This document shows, in pieces, positions 46,153 to 54,430 of a stretch of 59,903 bases of DNA. Origin of the DNA: Xenococcus sp. PCC 7305 (lineage in GTDB: Bacteria > Cyanobacteriota > Cyanobacteriia > Cyanobacteriales > Xenococcaceae). Position numbers and translations under genes: made by a program. The DNA is taken from assembly GCF_000332055.1 (NCBI RefSeq), contig NZ_ALVZ01000214.1, forward strand, positions 1 to 59,903, given 5' to 3'. The notes under the pieces are model-generated. The model ran no database searches. It was given only the letters and a program-made list of their open reading frames with translations, and had not been told where the DNA came from. Within the stretch, counting starts at the first letter, position 1. Every line of letters begins with the position of its first letter.

Positions 46153-46321
46153 TAAGTCTTTATTTATTTGTTATCTGTGATAATTAAAGATGAAAAGCTT
46201 TAAAATAGCCTTTAATAGTAGTGATCGCATTTTTATCTTTTATCATTTTGAGCGAAACAATCAGGCTTTCTTTGGTAGAATCTTAGAGAAAGATTACAAA
46301 ATGTTAACAAAAAAATATTAA

Positions 46322-47308
46322 ATGAAGTTATTAATAATTGGTGGTACTGGCACTTTAGGAAGACAAGTAGTGCGTCATGCTCTAGACCAGAACTACGAAG
46401 TATGCTGTTTAGTGCGTAGTCTTAACAGAGGTTCTTTTCTCAAAGAATGGGGTGCTGAATTAGTTAAAGGAGATCTTTGTGAGCCAGAAACCATCGTTCC
46501 TGCATTAGAAGGCATTGATGCAGTTATTGATGCCGCTACTACCAGAATTACCGATTCTCTTAGTGTAAAAGCGGTTGATTGGGAAGGTAAAGTAAATCTT
46601 ATTCAAGCTGTTAAGAATGCGGGAATAGATAGATATATCTTTTTCTCGATTCTCAATGCCCAAAAGCATCCTGAAGTTCCTTTGATGGAAATCAAGCATT
46701 GTACCGAACTCTTTTTGGCGGAATCTGGCTTGAACTATACGACTCTGCGTCTTGGTGGGTTTATGCAGGGGTTGATCGCCCAATATGCAATTCCCATTTT
46801 GGATAATCAAGTAGTCTGGATTACTGGGGAAAGTACACCAATTGCCTATATGAATACCCAAGATATTGCTAAATTTGCTATTCGTGCCTTAGAAGTCCCA
46901 GAGACTGAAAAGCAAACTTTCCCCGTTGTGGGAACTAGAGCGTGGGAAGCTTCTGAGATTATGAGTCTTTGTGAAAGATTGTCAGGTGAAAACGCTAGAA
47001 TTTCGAGGGTCTCTCTGACTGTATTGCGTTTGATGCGTCGGGTTACTCGTTTCTTTCAATGGGGACAAAATACCGCAGACCGTTTAACTTTCGCTGAAGT
47101 TTTTGCTAGTGGCAACGCTTTTGATGCCGAGATGAAGGATGTTTATCAGACTTTTGGCATTGCCAAAGAAGAAATAACGACTCTTGAAGAATATATGGAT
47201 GAGTACTTCACTCGCATCATGAAGAAACTCAAAGAAATCGACTACGAGAAAAATAGAAATAAGAAGAAAAAGAAAAAACCTACCAAACCTTATCGTAATC
47301 AGTTTTAA
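46322..47308 (+). CDS. ycf39: Ycf39-type SDR/NmrA protein, photosystem II assembly factor
   Basis: This 328-residue atypical short-chain dehydrogenase has the N-terminal Rossmann motif IIGGTGTLGRQVVRHALD and the characteristic YEVCCLVRSLNRGSFLKEWG, ELVKGDLCEPETI, DAATTRITDSLSVKAVDWEG, RYIFFSILNAQKHPEVPLME and TGESTPIAYMNTQDIAKFA segments of Ycf39. In cyanobacteria Ycf39 binds high-light-inducible proteins and helps deliver chlorophyll to newly made D1. It lacks the usual SDR catalytic tyrosine motif, as expected for a binding rather than catalytic role. It ends with a very basic tail (KNRNKKKKKKPTKPYRN). It stands alone. Confidence 0.93.
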   Translation: MKLLIIGGTGTLGRQVVRHALDQNYEVCCLVRSLNRGSFLKEWGAELVKGDLCEPETIVPALEGIDAVIDAATTRITDSLSVKAVDWEGKVNLIQAVKNAGIDRYIFFSILNAQKHPEVPLMEIKHCTELFLAESGLNYTTLRLGGFMQGLIAQYAIPILDNQVVWITGESTPIAYMNTQDIAKFAIRALEVPETEKQTFPVVGTRAWEASEIMSLCERLSGENARISRVSLTVLRLMRRVTRFFQWGQNTADRLTFAEVFASGNAFDAEMKDVYQTFGIAKEEITTLEEYMDEYFTRIMKKLKEIDYEKNRNKKKKKKPTKPYRNQF

Positions 47309-47766
47309 TCCTCCTTTCGCAAGTCCAAATATAGCGCTAAAGGATTACGTATTTTTCTTAATTTGGCGATCGCTGAGTAATATATTTGCGATCGCTAATT
47401 CCTAGTTGTATCTATTTAGAAGTATTTCAGCTTTAAACCCCCAGAACGCGATCGCATTTTTGTCATTTCAAAAAAAATGGATTTTAATTGGAGTGAATAA
47501 TAGCTTTAAAAGAGTTTTTTGATATGACTAACTCACCCTACTTAGATTTCATATTGTGATTCAAGCGGGAAAACTGGCAGGAATTGTCCCTCGATTTCAT
47601 TCTCATCAACTAGAGCGCTCGAATAATTCATGATATCTAAGTTAGACAGCTAAAAGTCCTGCCATCTCCTCGACAGTAGCTTTAGCTAATGTTACTTATT
47701 CTTTTCTATTTCAAGCTCTACTTCGTTAACCTAACAATATCCTTAGATATCTAATTTTTATAGCTC
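47309..47766. other. Gene-free stretch with three HIP1 sites and a 29-codon minus-strand frame
   Basis: 458 bp separate ycf39 from the transporter gene. HIP1 or HIP1-like octamers (GGCGATCGC, GCGATCGC) occur near 47365, 47390 and 47450. On the minus strand, 47631-47542 encodes MNYSSALVDENEIEGQFLPV then FPLESQYEI and a stop, and upstream of it a second frame reads TLAKATVEEMAGLLAV before a stop. They read like pieces of a decayed gene but match no family I know. Confidence 0.3.
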
Positions 47767-48633
47767 ATGAGTCCTTCAGAATTAATCCTCTTTTTCATGA
47801 AAACTAGTGTTATTCTGTCCGTTTTTGCGATCGGATTAGAGGCTACTTTCAGAGACATCTCCTATTTTCTTCGTCATTCTAGACAGTTTTTATTGTCATT
47901 TGCTTCTATTTATCTTTTCGTTCCTCTAACAGCGGGAATTATTATACTGATTTTCAGCGATATTCACCCTGCTGCAAAAATTGCTATTTTTTCCCTTTCA
48001 GTTTCTCCTATTCCACCCCTACTGCCAAGAAAGCATCTTAAAACAGGAGGAACTCTGTCCTATATTATTGGGCTCCTTGTAGCTATGTCTCTGCTGGCAA
48101 TTATTGTTGTTCCTTTGCTTGTTGAAATTTTTTCCCTAGCTTTTAATCGACCAGGAGGGATTTTTCCTTCTGCAGTTGCACAAGTCGTTCTCAGCATAAT
48201 ATTAATTCCATTAGCTATAGGTTTAATATTTAGGTATCTACTTCCTAATATTGCCGACAAAGTAGCAAGACCAATACTTTCAATTGGTTCTGTTTTTTTG
48301 CTATTTGGAAGCTCATTTATCTTATTCAAAGCTTTTCCGGCGATTATTTCCCTAATTGGCAGTGGAACAATTTTTGCAATCATTCTCTTTGTTGCCATAG
48401 CATTGGCAATTGGTCATACATTCGGGGGCCCAGTTCCCAATGATAGAACAGCTTTAGCCTTATCTACTGTTTCTCGTCATCCTGGGATAGCACTAGCCAT
48501 TGCAGGGATTAATTTCCCAGACCAAAAACTTTCTCTAGCAGCTGTGATTCTTTATTTGGTGATTAGTACAATCGTTACCACTATATATTTAAAAATTCGT
48601 CAACGCTCATTACAACAACCAGAAAAAAATTAG
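47767..48633 (+). CDS. BASS-family (bile acid:sodium symporter-like) transporter
   Basis: At 288 residues it has about nine hydrophobic segments. Characteristic segments are VFAIGLEATFRDISYFLRHS, the conserved SVSPIPPLLPRK after helix 3, and GHTFGGPVPNDRTALALSTVSRHPGIALAIAG near the C-terminus, the crossover region that binds substrate and sodium in BASS proteins. Relatives transport organic anions with sodium, including pyruvate and bicarbonate-like or sulfonate substrates; the substrate here is unknown. It is slightly short for the family (usually 300-320). It precedes the cyclase-like gene on the same strand by 305 bp. Confidence 0.85.
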   Translation: MSPSELILFFMKTSVILSVFAIGLEATFRDISYFLRHSRQFLLSFASIYLFVPLTAGIIILIFSDIHPAAKIAIFSLSVSPIPPLLPRKHLKTGGTLSYIIGLLVAMSLLAIIVVPLLVEIFSLAFNRPGGIFPSAVAQVVLSIILIPLAIGLIFRYLLPNIADKVARPILSIGSVFLLFGSSFILFKAFPAIISLIGSGTIFAIILFVAIALAIGHTFGGPVPNDRTALALSTVSRHPGIALAIAGINFPDQKLSLAAVILYLVISTIVTTIYLKIRQRSLQQPEKN

Positions 48634-48938
48634 ATGCTGTCTAAATTTTATCGGCAAAAACACTCTATAAAGTACTATTTTTGTTGGGAGTGGGGACAAA
48701 AGTAAAAAAGCATTGTTTAGCAGATTGAAGCTACAATCTTTCTCCATCCTTTTTCATTTGCCTCCATAGAGCGCTGGCTAAACAAGAAATATAAATATAT
48801 GTAATATGTTGTACAAAACTCAGCACAACATAGTATTATCTTGGGGCAATGACCAGAATTTTTTTGTACTAATAATTCTTTTTTTGTCGGGCAAAGAGAA
48901 TACTAAATATACTCTTGTCTAACAAAGATTTATTCTAA
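48634..48938. promoter_or_regulatory. Upstream region of the cyclase-like gene with an inverted repeat
   Basis: Within this 305-bp gap, TAATATGTTGT (48802-48812) faces ACAACATAGTATTA (48825-48838): the outer TAATA and inner TGTTGT arms match perfectly, with a 3-nt offset. It looks like an operator or a structured leader. A T-run at 48855-48861 and another at 48881-48887 follow. No terminator for the transporter is evident. Confidence 0.4.
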
Positions 48939-51086
48939 ATGAAACTTTTTTTTAGGAAATTAGCATCTATTACGAATTCAGTTAGCATTCGTTCTAAATT
49001 GCAAACGCTAATTTTGTTTGCATGTTTATTTGCCTTTACCATATCGGGCTATATTAGCTACTCAACTTCACGGGAAGCCCTCGAAGATAGTATATATGGC
49101 AAACTCGCCGCATTAAGAACCAGACAAGCAGCAGCACTTACTTCTTATACAGAACGTATTGCTCGCGAAGCAAAAATTTACAGTAATTCATTGGGTGTGC
49201 GACGTGCGTTCAGTGAACTCAAACAAGCTTATCAAGAATTAAACAATCAATCCCTAACTTTTGAACAGACAGAGCAGTTAAAAAGATTCTATAAAAAAGA
49301 AATTTTTCCAAGACTAAAGTTGGTATCGAAAGGAGAACCTATTATAGATGCCTACATTCCTTCTAACCCAGCTGCCCAATATTTACAATATTATTATTTA
49401 GCTTCTAATCCTCATCAGATTGGGACAAAAGCAGAATTGAATCGAGCAGGTGATGAGAGTAGTTACAGTAATGTTCATGCTCAAATCCATCCTCGGCTTA
49501 GAAAAGCTGCTGAGGAATTTGGATATTACGATTTTATACTTGTTGATGGGGAATCAGGAGATATTATCTACACTGTCTCAAAGGAAATCGATCTAGGCAC
49601 CAATCTTCAAGAAGGATTATACTCTAACACCAATTTAGCCAGGGCATATAAAGAGGCTCTAAAAATAAGAGACCCCAATCACATAGTTATGGTCGATTTT
49701 GAGAATTATCGTCCATCCTATGATCGTCCCGCTGCTTTTATTGCTACTAATATTTTTGACAACAATAAATTTTTAGGTGTTTTAATTTTTCAAATCCCTA
49801 TTGAATCTATTAACCAAGTAATGACTGTTAATCAAAAATGGCAAGAGGTTGGGTTGGAAAATACAGGGGAAAGTTTTTTAATTGGCCCGGATTTGTTAAT
49901 GCGCTCGGAACCTCGTCTTTTCATAGAAAATCCAGAGCGATATTTTAGTTCTTTACTGAAAGCAGGCTACTCAAAATCTCAGATAGAAAGAATTAGGGAT
50001 TTGAACACACCGATTTTGCAGCAAAAAGTAAAAAATAATATTACTGAAAAAGTGTTTGATGGTGAACAAGGAACTGAAATCAGTAAAGATTTTAGAGGAG
50101 CTACTGTTCTTTCTTCCTATCAACCTTTAGAATTTTTAGACTTAAATTGGGCTTTGATTGCTCAAATCGAGGAAAAAGAGGCTTTTGACCCGGTGAATAA
50201 CTTGAATCGTCGTATCATCATTGCTGCGGCAGTTATTCTACCGTTAATGGCGTTGATTGCTAATTGGTTTTCTAATCTTTTTACTCGACCTATTGAATAT
50301 TTATTAGGAGGCACAAAAAGACTAGCAGCGGGGGAAACAAATGTACGCGTAAAAATTGATGGTTTTGATGAATTTGGGCAATTAGCCAACTCTTTTAATG
50401 TCATGGCTCAGAAATTACATGAAAAAGAACATCGTCTTCAGGAGCAGATTCGACAAAATGAGAATTTATTACTCAATATTTTGCCTCCTTCTGCTGTAAA
50501 GCGAGTTCAAGAGGGTGACATGTATTTTGCAGATAGTTATTCTGATGTATCTCTGCTTTACGTAGATGTAGAAGGGTTTAATAATTTAACGTCTAAAGTT
50601 ACACCCCAAGAAGCAGTAGATTTGCTCAATGAAATGATTGGAGCTTTCGATGAAGCCGCTGACAAATACGGAATCGAGAAATTAAAAACTATAGGCACTA
50701 CTTACATTGCCGTATCCGGTCTATCTATACCCAGAGTTGATCATGCTAAAAAAGCTGTTGATTTTGCGATTGAGCTTGTGGAAATAATTCAGAAATTTAG
50801 TCAGAATTATAGTTTTCCAATTACTTTGGGCATAGGCATCCATTCTGGATCTGTTGTCGGGGGGATAGTTGGTAAATCTAAATTTATTTACGAGTTATGG
50901 GGTGATGCGATGAAAATAACCCATGGCATATATGCCTCGCCAGAAACTAATTCGATACAGGTAACAGAACAGGTTAAAAATGCATTAGATAAAATTTACC
51001 ATTTTGAAAAAGTTAAGGATGTATTTATTAAGGGAATTGGTTCAATTCCTGTTTGGGTTCTCAAAATTACATCGCAGAAAATATAA
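48939..51086 (+). CDS. Receptor-type class III nucleotidyl cyclase homologue, active site degenerate
   Basis: At 715 residues, it has a membrane helix at 24-42, an extracytoplasmic dCache-like sensor at about 45-420, a second helix at 425-447, a HAMP domain (448-500) and a coiled linker, then a class III cyclase domain at 530-705. The metal Asp543 (YVDVEGF) and the adenine-selecting Lys583 (EKLKTIG) are present. But the second metal Asp is Thr587 (GTTY instead of GDxY), the transition-state Asn is Lys659 (WGDAMKI instead of WGDxVN) and the Arg four residues on is Gly663. It is therefore probably not an ordinary active cyclase. Next gene, 128 bp away: a cNMP-domain channel. Confidence 0.88.
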   Translation: MKLFFRKLASITNSVSIRSKLQTLILFACLFAFTISGYISYSTSREALEDSIYGKLAALRTRQAAALTSYTERIAREAKIYSNSLGVRRAFSELKQAYQELNNQSLTFEQTEQLKRFYKKEIFPRLKLVSKGEPIIDAYIPSNPAAQYLQYYYLASNPHQIGTKAELNRAGDESSYSNVHAQIHPRLRKAAEEFGYYDFILVDGESGDIIYTVSKEIDLGTNLQEGLYSNTNLARAYKEALKIRDPNHIVMVDFENYRPSYDRPAAFIATNIFDNNKFLGVLIFQIPIESINQVMTVNQKWQEVGLENTGESFLIGPDLLMRSEPRLFIENPERYFSSLLKAGYSKSQIERIRDLNTPILQQKVKNNITEKVFDGEQGTEISKDFRGATVLSSYQPLEFLDLNWALIAQIEEKEAFDPVNNLNRRIIIAAAVILPLMALIANWFSNLFTRPIEYLLGGTKRLAAGETNVRVKIDGFDEFGQLANSFNVMAQKLHEKEHRLQEQIRQNENLLLNILPPSAVKRVQEGDMYFADSYSDVSLLYVDVEGFNNLTSKVTPQEAVDLLNEMIGAFDEAADKYGIEKLKTIGTTYIAVSGLSIPRVDHAKKAVDFAIELVEIIQKFSQNYSFPITLGIGIHSGSVVGGIVGKSKFIYELWGDAMKITHGIYASPETNSIQVTEQVKNALDKIYHFEKVKDVFIKGIGSIPVWVLKITSQKI

Positions 51087-51214
51087 CTAAGTGCAGATGA
51101 AAATACTCAGTTGTTATTCATAAGTTATATTAACCAAAACCGTCATTTTATAAACTTAATGGAAAAAGTTTTTATTAAAAAATTCCACTGCCCTACTATG
51201 TAAAAAAACGAAAA

Positions 51215-52636
51215 ATGCGAGAAAATTGGTTATTTTGGAGTTTTATATCTGCTATTCTCTTTCCTTTACTTATGATTCTCTTAGGGGAAATCACACTAAA
51301 TCTAGAGCGAAAGCAAAATCGAATTGCCAATTTAATAAAAATCCTTCGCAATTTAATAATACCTTTTTCTGCTCTATTTGTTATCCAATTTAAATTACTG
51401 CAATTACCTAAAAATAGTATTTTTCTCAGGTTTACTGAGACTTTTCTCTGGATTATCTTAATTTATTTTGGTTTGACTCTTATCAATCAAATATTATTCG
51501 AAGATGCTCAACAAGGTACTTGGAGATCTAATGTTCCGAAATTACTTTTAGATCTGAGTCGAACTTTTTTAGTCTTAATAGGCGCAGCAGTTGTTTTATC
51601 TAATGTATGGGATGCTAATCTGGGGCGATTACTCACGGCTCTAGGAGTAGGTTCACTTGTTATTGGTTTAGCATTACAAGATAGTTTAGGTAATATTTTT
51701 TCCGGAGTTACTTTGCTTCTTGAAAAACCAATCAAGATTGGAGATTGGATAGAATTGGGAGACATACAAGGACAAGTCTATGAGATCACCTGGCGTTCAG
51801 TTCATATTTATACTCGTCAAAGGGATTTGGTGATTGTGCCTAATTCAGAACTAGCTAAAGGCAGTTTTCGAAATTATAGTAGCCCTGAACCAATACATGG
51901 AGTTGAAGTGGAAATCAAGTTCTCATGTAATGATACCCCAAATAGGGTAATTGAAGTTCTTAGAAAAACCGTATTAGACACCAAGGGAGTCCTTCGAGAA
52001 CCACCGCCTAAAGTTCGATTAACATCTTTGGATGATTGGTTTCTTATGTATAAGACAACATTTTTTGTGAAAGATTATGTTCAAGGTATTGAAAGCAGAC
52101 ATGAATTCCAGTTACGCATGTGGTACTCATCTCAACGTTATAATTTGACTATGCCTTATCCCACCACTTTAGAGTACCAATCATCTATTCCCATTGCTGA
52201 TGAATATCCCCAGAAGGCGCTCGATATTTTAAAACAAGTTCCGGGATGGGATTCACTTGCTCCAAATGTCTTGTCTGAGGTTTTAAAATATTCAATCTTT
52301 GAGAATTATGCTCAAGAAGAAGTGATTGTTAAAGAGGAACAATTACTTAGAGGTCTGTTTATTGTACTTGAAGGAAAAGTTGCCTTGTCTTTTATTAATT
52401 CATTTGGTCAGACAAAAATCGTTGGTCATATTCTTCCTGGAGAAATTTTTGGGGAAAAGTCTTGTCTCCTCTCCGGACAAAGAAGTGATGTCACAGCAAC
52501 ATCATTAGTTGACACTGAGCTAGTAATTATTCCTATTGAGCTTTTGCAATCTAAGATTAAACAGTTTCCTTTGTTGGCAAATAAGCTAGGGGAAATTATG
52601 GAATTGCGGCGACAACTTATCGTCTCACTAAGCTAG
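51215..52636 (+). CDS. MscS-family channel with C-terminal cyclic-nucleotide-binding domain (bCNG type)
   Basis: At 473 residues, four membrane helices lead into the MscS pore helix and beta domain (GRLLTALGVGSLVIGLALQD, SGVTLLLEKPIKIGDWIELG, VIVPNSELAKGSFRNYSSPE). A C-terminal cNMP-binding domain (about 350-470) has LLRGLFIVLEGKVAL and the phosphate-binding cassette GEIFGEKSCLLSGQRSDVTA, with the family's Glu and Arg present. The bCNG group opens on cyclic nucleotide binding rather than mainly on membrane tension. It follows the receptor-cyclase homologue on the same strand with no terminator between, suggesting a sensor-channel pair. Confidence 0.9.
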   Translation: MRENWLFWSFISAILFPLLMILLGEITLNLERKQNRIANLIKILRNLIIPFSALFVIQFKLLQLPKNSIFLRFTETFLWIILIYFGLTLINQILFEDAQQGTWRSNVPKLLLDLSRTFLVLIGAAVVLSNVWDANLGRLLTALGVGSLVIGLALQDSLGNIFSGVTLLLEKPIKIGDWIELGDIQGQVYEITWRSVHIYTRQRDLVIVPNSELAKGSFRNYSSPEPIHGVEVEIKFSCNDTPNRVIEVLRKTVLDTKGVLREPPPKVRLTSLDDWFLMYKTTFFVKDYVQGIESRHEFQLRMWYSSQRYNLTMPYPTTLEYQSSIPIADEYPQKALDILKQVPGWDSLAPNVLSEVLKYSIFENYAQEEVIVKEEQLLRGLFIVLEGKVALSFINSFGQTKIVGHILPGEIFGEKSCLLSGQRSDVTATSLVDTELVIIPIELLQSKIKQFPLLANKLGEIMELRRQLIVSLS

Positions 52637-52839
52637 AATCTCCTGCCCATGCTCTGAGAATTTCTCCAAAAATCAATGCCATAAAGGTCATCGAGAAGCT
52701 GTTAAAGAAAAATGTTGGTGACCAGTTTTTTCACTGGTGAATTTAAAATATTATAGTGATGGTTTGAGAGATTGCTATTCTTTAGAGGTGGAATTGTTAA
52801 CATGCTGGACTTTTAGCTAATATCGAGCGTCTTTATTTA

Positions 52840-54270
52840 TTAAATTGGATCAAACCACCAGGGATCGGCAAAAGACTGAGTTTTAATTAAAAAAGCTTTT
52901 TTGCGCATAAACCGCTTCAGAGCAGCTGCACCCATGCGAGAGCCCCCAATTCCTGAAAACTTGAAGGCATTTTTCTCTGCTTCATGGATAAAGGCCGTTA
53001 GGCCAGCATCATTAATGCTAATTGCACCCGCATCTAGACCTTCAGCTACAGATATGGCCTCTGTTTCTGAACCAGCAAACACCGCAGCACTTAATCCATA
53101 GCAAGTATCATTCGCCAAAGATATCGCCTCTTCATTGCTAGCAAAGGGCATGATTGGCATAATCGGAGCAAAAGTTTCTTCGCTCATAATTTTCATGTCA
53201 TGGTTTACCTTGGTTAATACTGTGGGAGGACACCATAAACCACCAGCTAATTCTGCGACTGCCCCGCCACAATGAATTTTTGCCCCTTTCGCGATCGCAT
53301 CTTCTAGATGTTCCGTAATGATCTTGGCCTGTTGTTGGGCAATAATAGGGCCAATTTCTCCTGATTCCGTCACAGGGTAATTGAGCTTGAGTTTTTTTGC
53401 TTTACTCACCAGTTGCTCGACAAAGTCATCAAAAATAGATGCGGCGACATATATCCGCTCAATGGAGAGGCAAGATTGTCCTGAGTTAATCACAGAACCC
53501 CATAAAATAGCTGAGCTAGCCAAATCAAGATCCGCCGAAGCTAGAACAATAGCGGGATCTTTGCCTCCCAATTCTAAAAATGCTGGGATAAATCTGGCGG
53601 CGGCGGCGGCGGCGACTTTTTTCCCTGTAGCGACACTTCCTGTAAAGCAAACTAGATCTACTTCTGAGATTAAATCAGCCCCTATGTCCCCGGCTCCTTC
53701 TATATAGAGTAAAACATTGCTCAATTCAGGCACTGAGTTAATAGTTTTAGTTAAAGGAGCAATGAAGCGAGGGGCAATTTCACTGGGTTTGGCGATCACC
53801 GCACAACCAGCTAATAATGCGGGAATAGTGTCAATGGTCGAGAGCAATAGGGGAAAATTCCAGGGGCTAATCACTCCCACTAAAGTATAAGGAACTAATT
53901 GCTGTTGCAGTTGAATAAAACTAATCGCTGTAGTTTTATCAGGCTCGGTCGACAATAATTCTGGTGCTAGGCGACACCAGCGATCTATGCCAGAAATCAC
54001 AGAGTCAAACTCAATCAAGGTTTCTGAGTATCTTCCCGTATCTTGAATTAAAGACTCTATCAGCTCATCTTTATGTTCTATAAGTGCTTGTTTCCAATCT
54101 TGTAAAGCCTTGATACGTCCTGCTATGCCCAACTGTTGCCAAGCAGTTTGAGACTCTCTTAGGCGATCGCATTTTGCCCTGAGCTCCAAGCTCGTCAAAG
54201 GATGAATCCAGTAATCAACCTTAAGCGATCGCGGATTACGAACCTGAAGAATTTGTTCATTCATGTGCAA
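52840..54270 (-). CDS. Aldehyde dehydrogenase family protein
   Basis: This 476-residue NAD(P)-dependent enzyme oxidises aldehydes to acids. It has the cofactor motif VGVISPWNFPLLLSTIDTIP, FTGSVATGKKVAAAAA, the general-base glutamate in FLELGGKDPAIVL and the catalytic cysteine in VINSGQSCLSIERIYV. Both catalytic residues are intact. A run of six alanines (KVAAAAAARF) coded by tandem GCC replaces the more usual EAAAR sequence. M1 (54270) and M3 are both possible starts. It is convergent with the channel gene and divergent from the kinase gene; its natural substrate is unknown. Confidence 0.92.
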   Translation of the reverse strand: MHMNEQILQVRNPRSLKVDYWIHPLTSLELRAKCDRLRESQTAWQQLGIAGRIKALQDWKQALIEHKDELIESLIQDTGRYSETLIEFDSVISGIDRWCRLAPELLSTEPDKTTAISFIQLQQQLVPYTLVGVISPWNFPLLLSTIDTIPALLAGCAVIAKPSEIAPRFIAPLTKTINSVPELSNVLLYIEGAGDIGADLISEVDLVCFTGSVATGKKVAAAAAARFIPAFLELGGKDPAIVLASADLDLASSAILWGSVINSGQSCLSIERIYVAASIFDDFVEQLVSKAKKLKLNYPVTESGEIGPIIAQQQAKIITEHLEDAIAKGAKIHCGGAVAELAGGLWCPPTVLTKVNHDMKIMSEETFAPIMPIMPFASNEEAISLANDTCYGLSAAVFAGSETEAISVAEGLDAGAISINDAGLTAFIHEAEKNAFKFSGIGGSRMGAAALKRFMRKKAFLIKTQSFADPWWFDPI

Positions 54271-54430
54271 AATAAATTACCTAGCAAGAAACAGGGGAAA
54301 AAAAGACACTGTGAGGCATAGCGAAGAAAGAACACGGACTGAGATTATTTAAAAATTATCTTTAATGTCGTATTATACATTGGCGAAACCATTGTTAATA
54401 GTCGGTTTTTATCTTTAAACAACTTCTTTG

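Noticed and set aside
48802-48838. Possible intrinsic terminator after the BASS transporter
   Set aside because: The stem is imperfect and not followed by a T-run at the right distance; an operator-like role is more plausible.
52721-52738. ACCAGT/ACTGGT hairpin downstream of the channel gene as terminator
   Set aside because: The six T's are in the loop rather than after the stem, and no T-run follows; it does not fit an intrinsic terminator on either strand.
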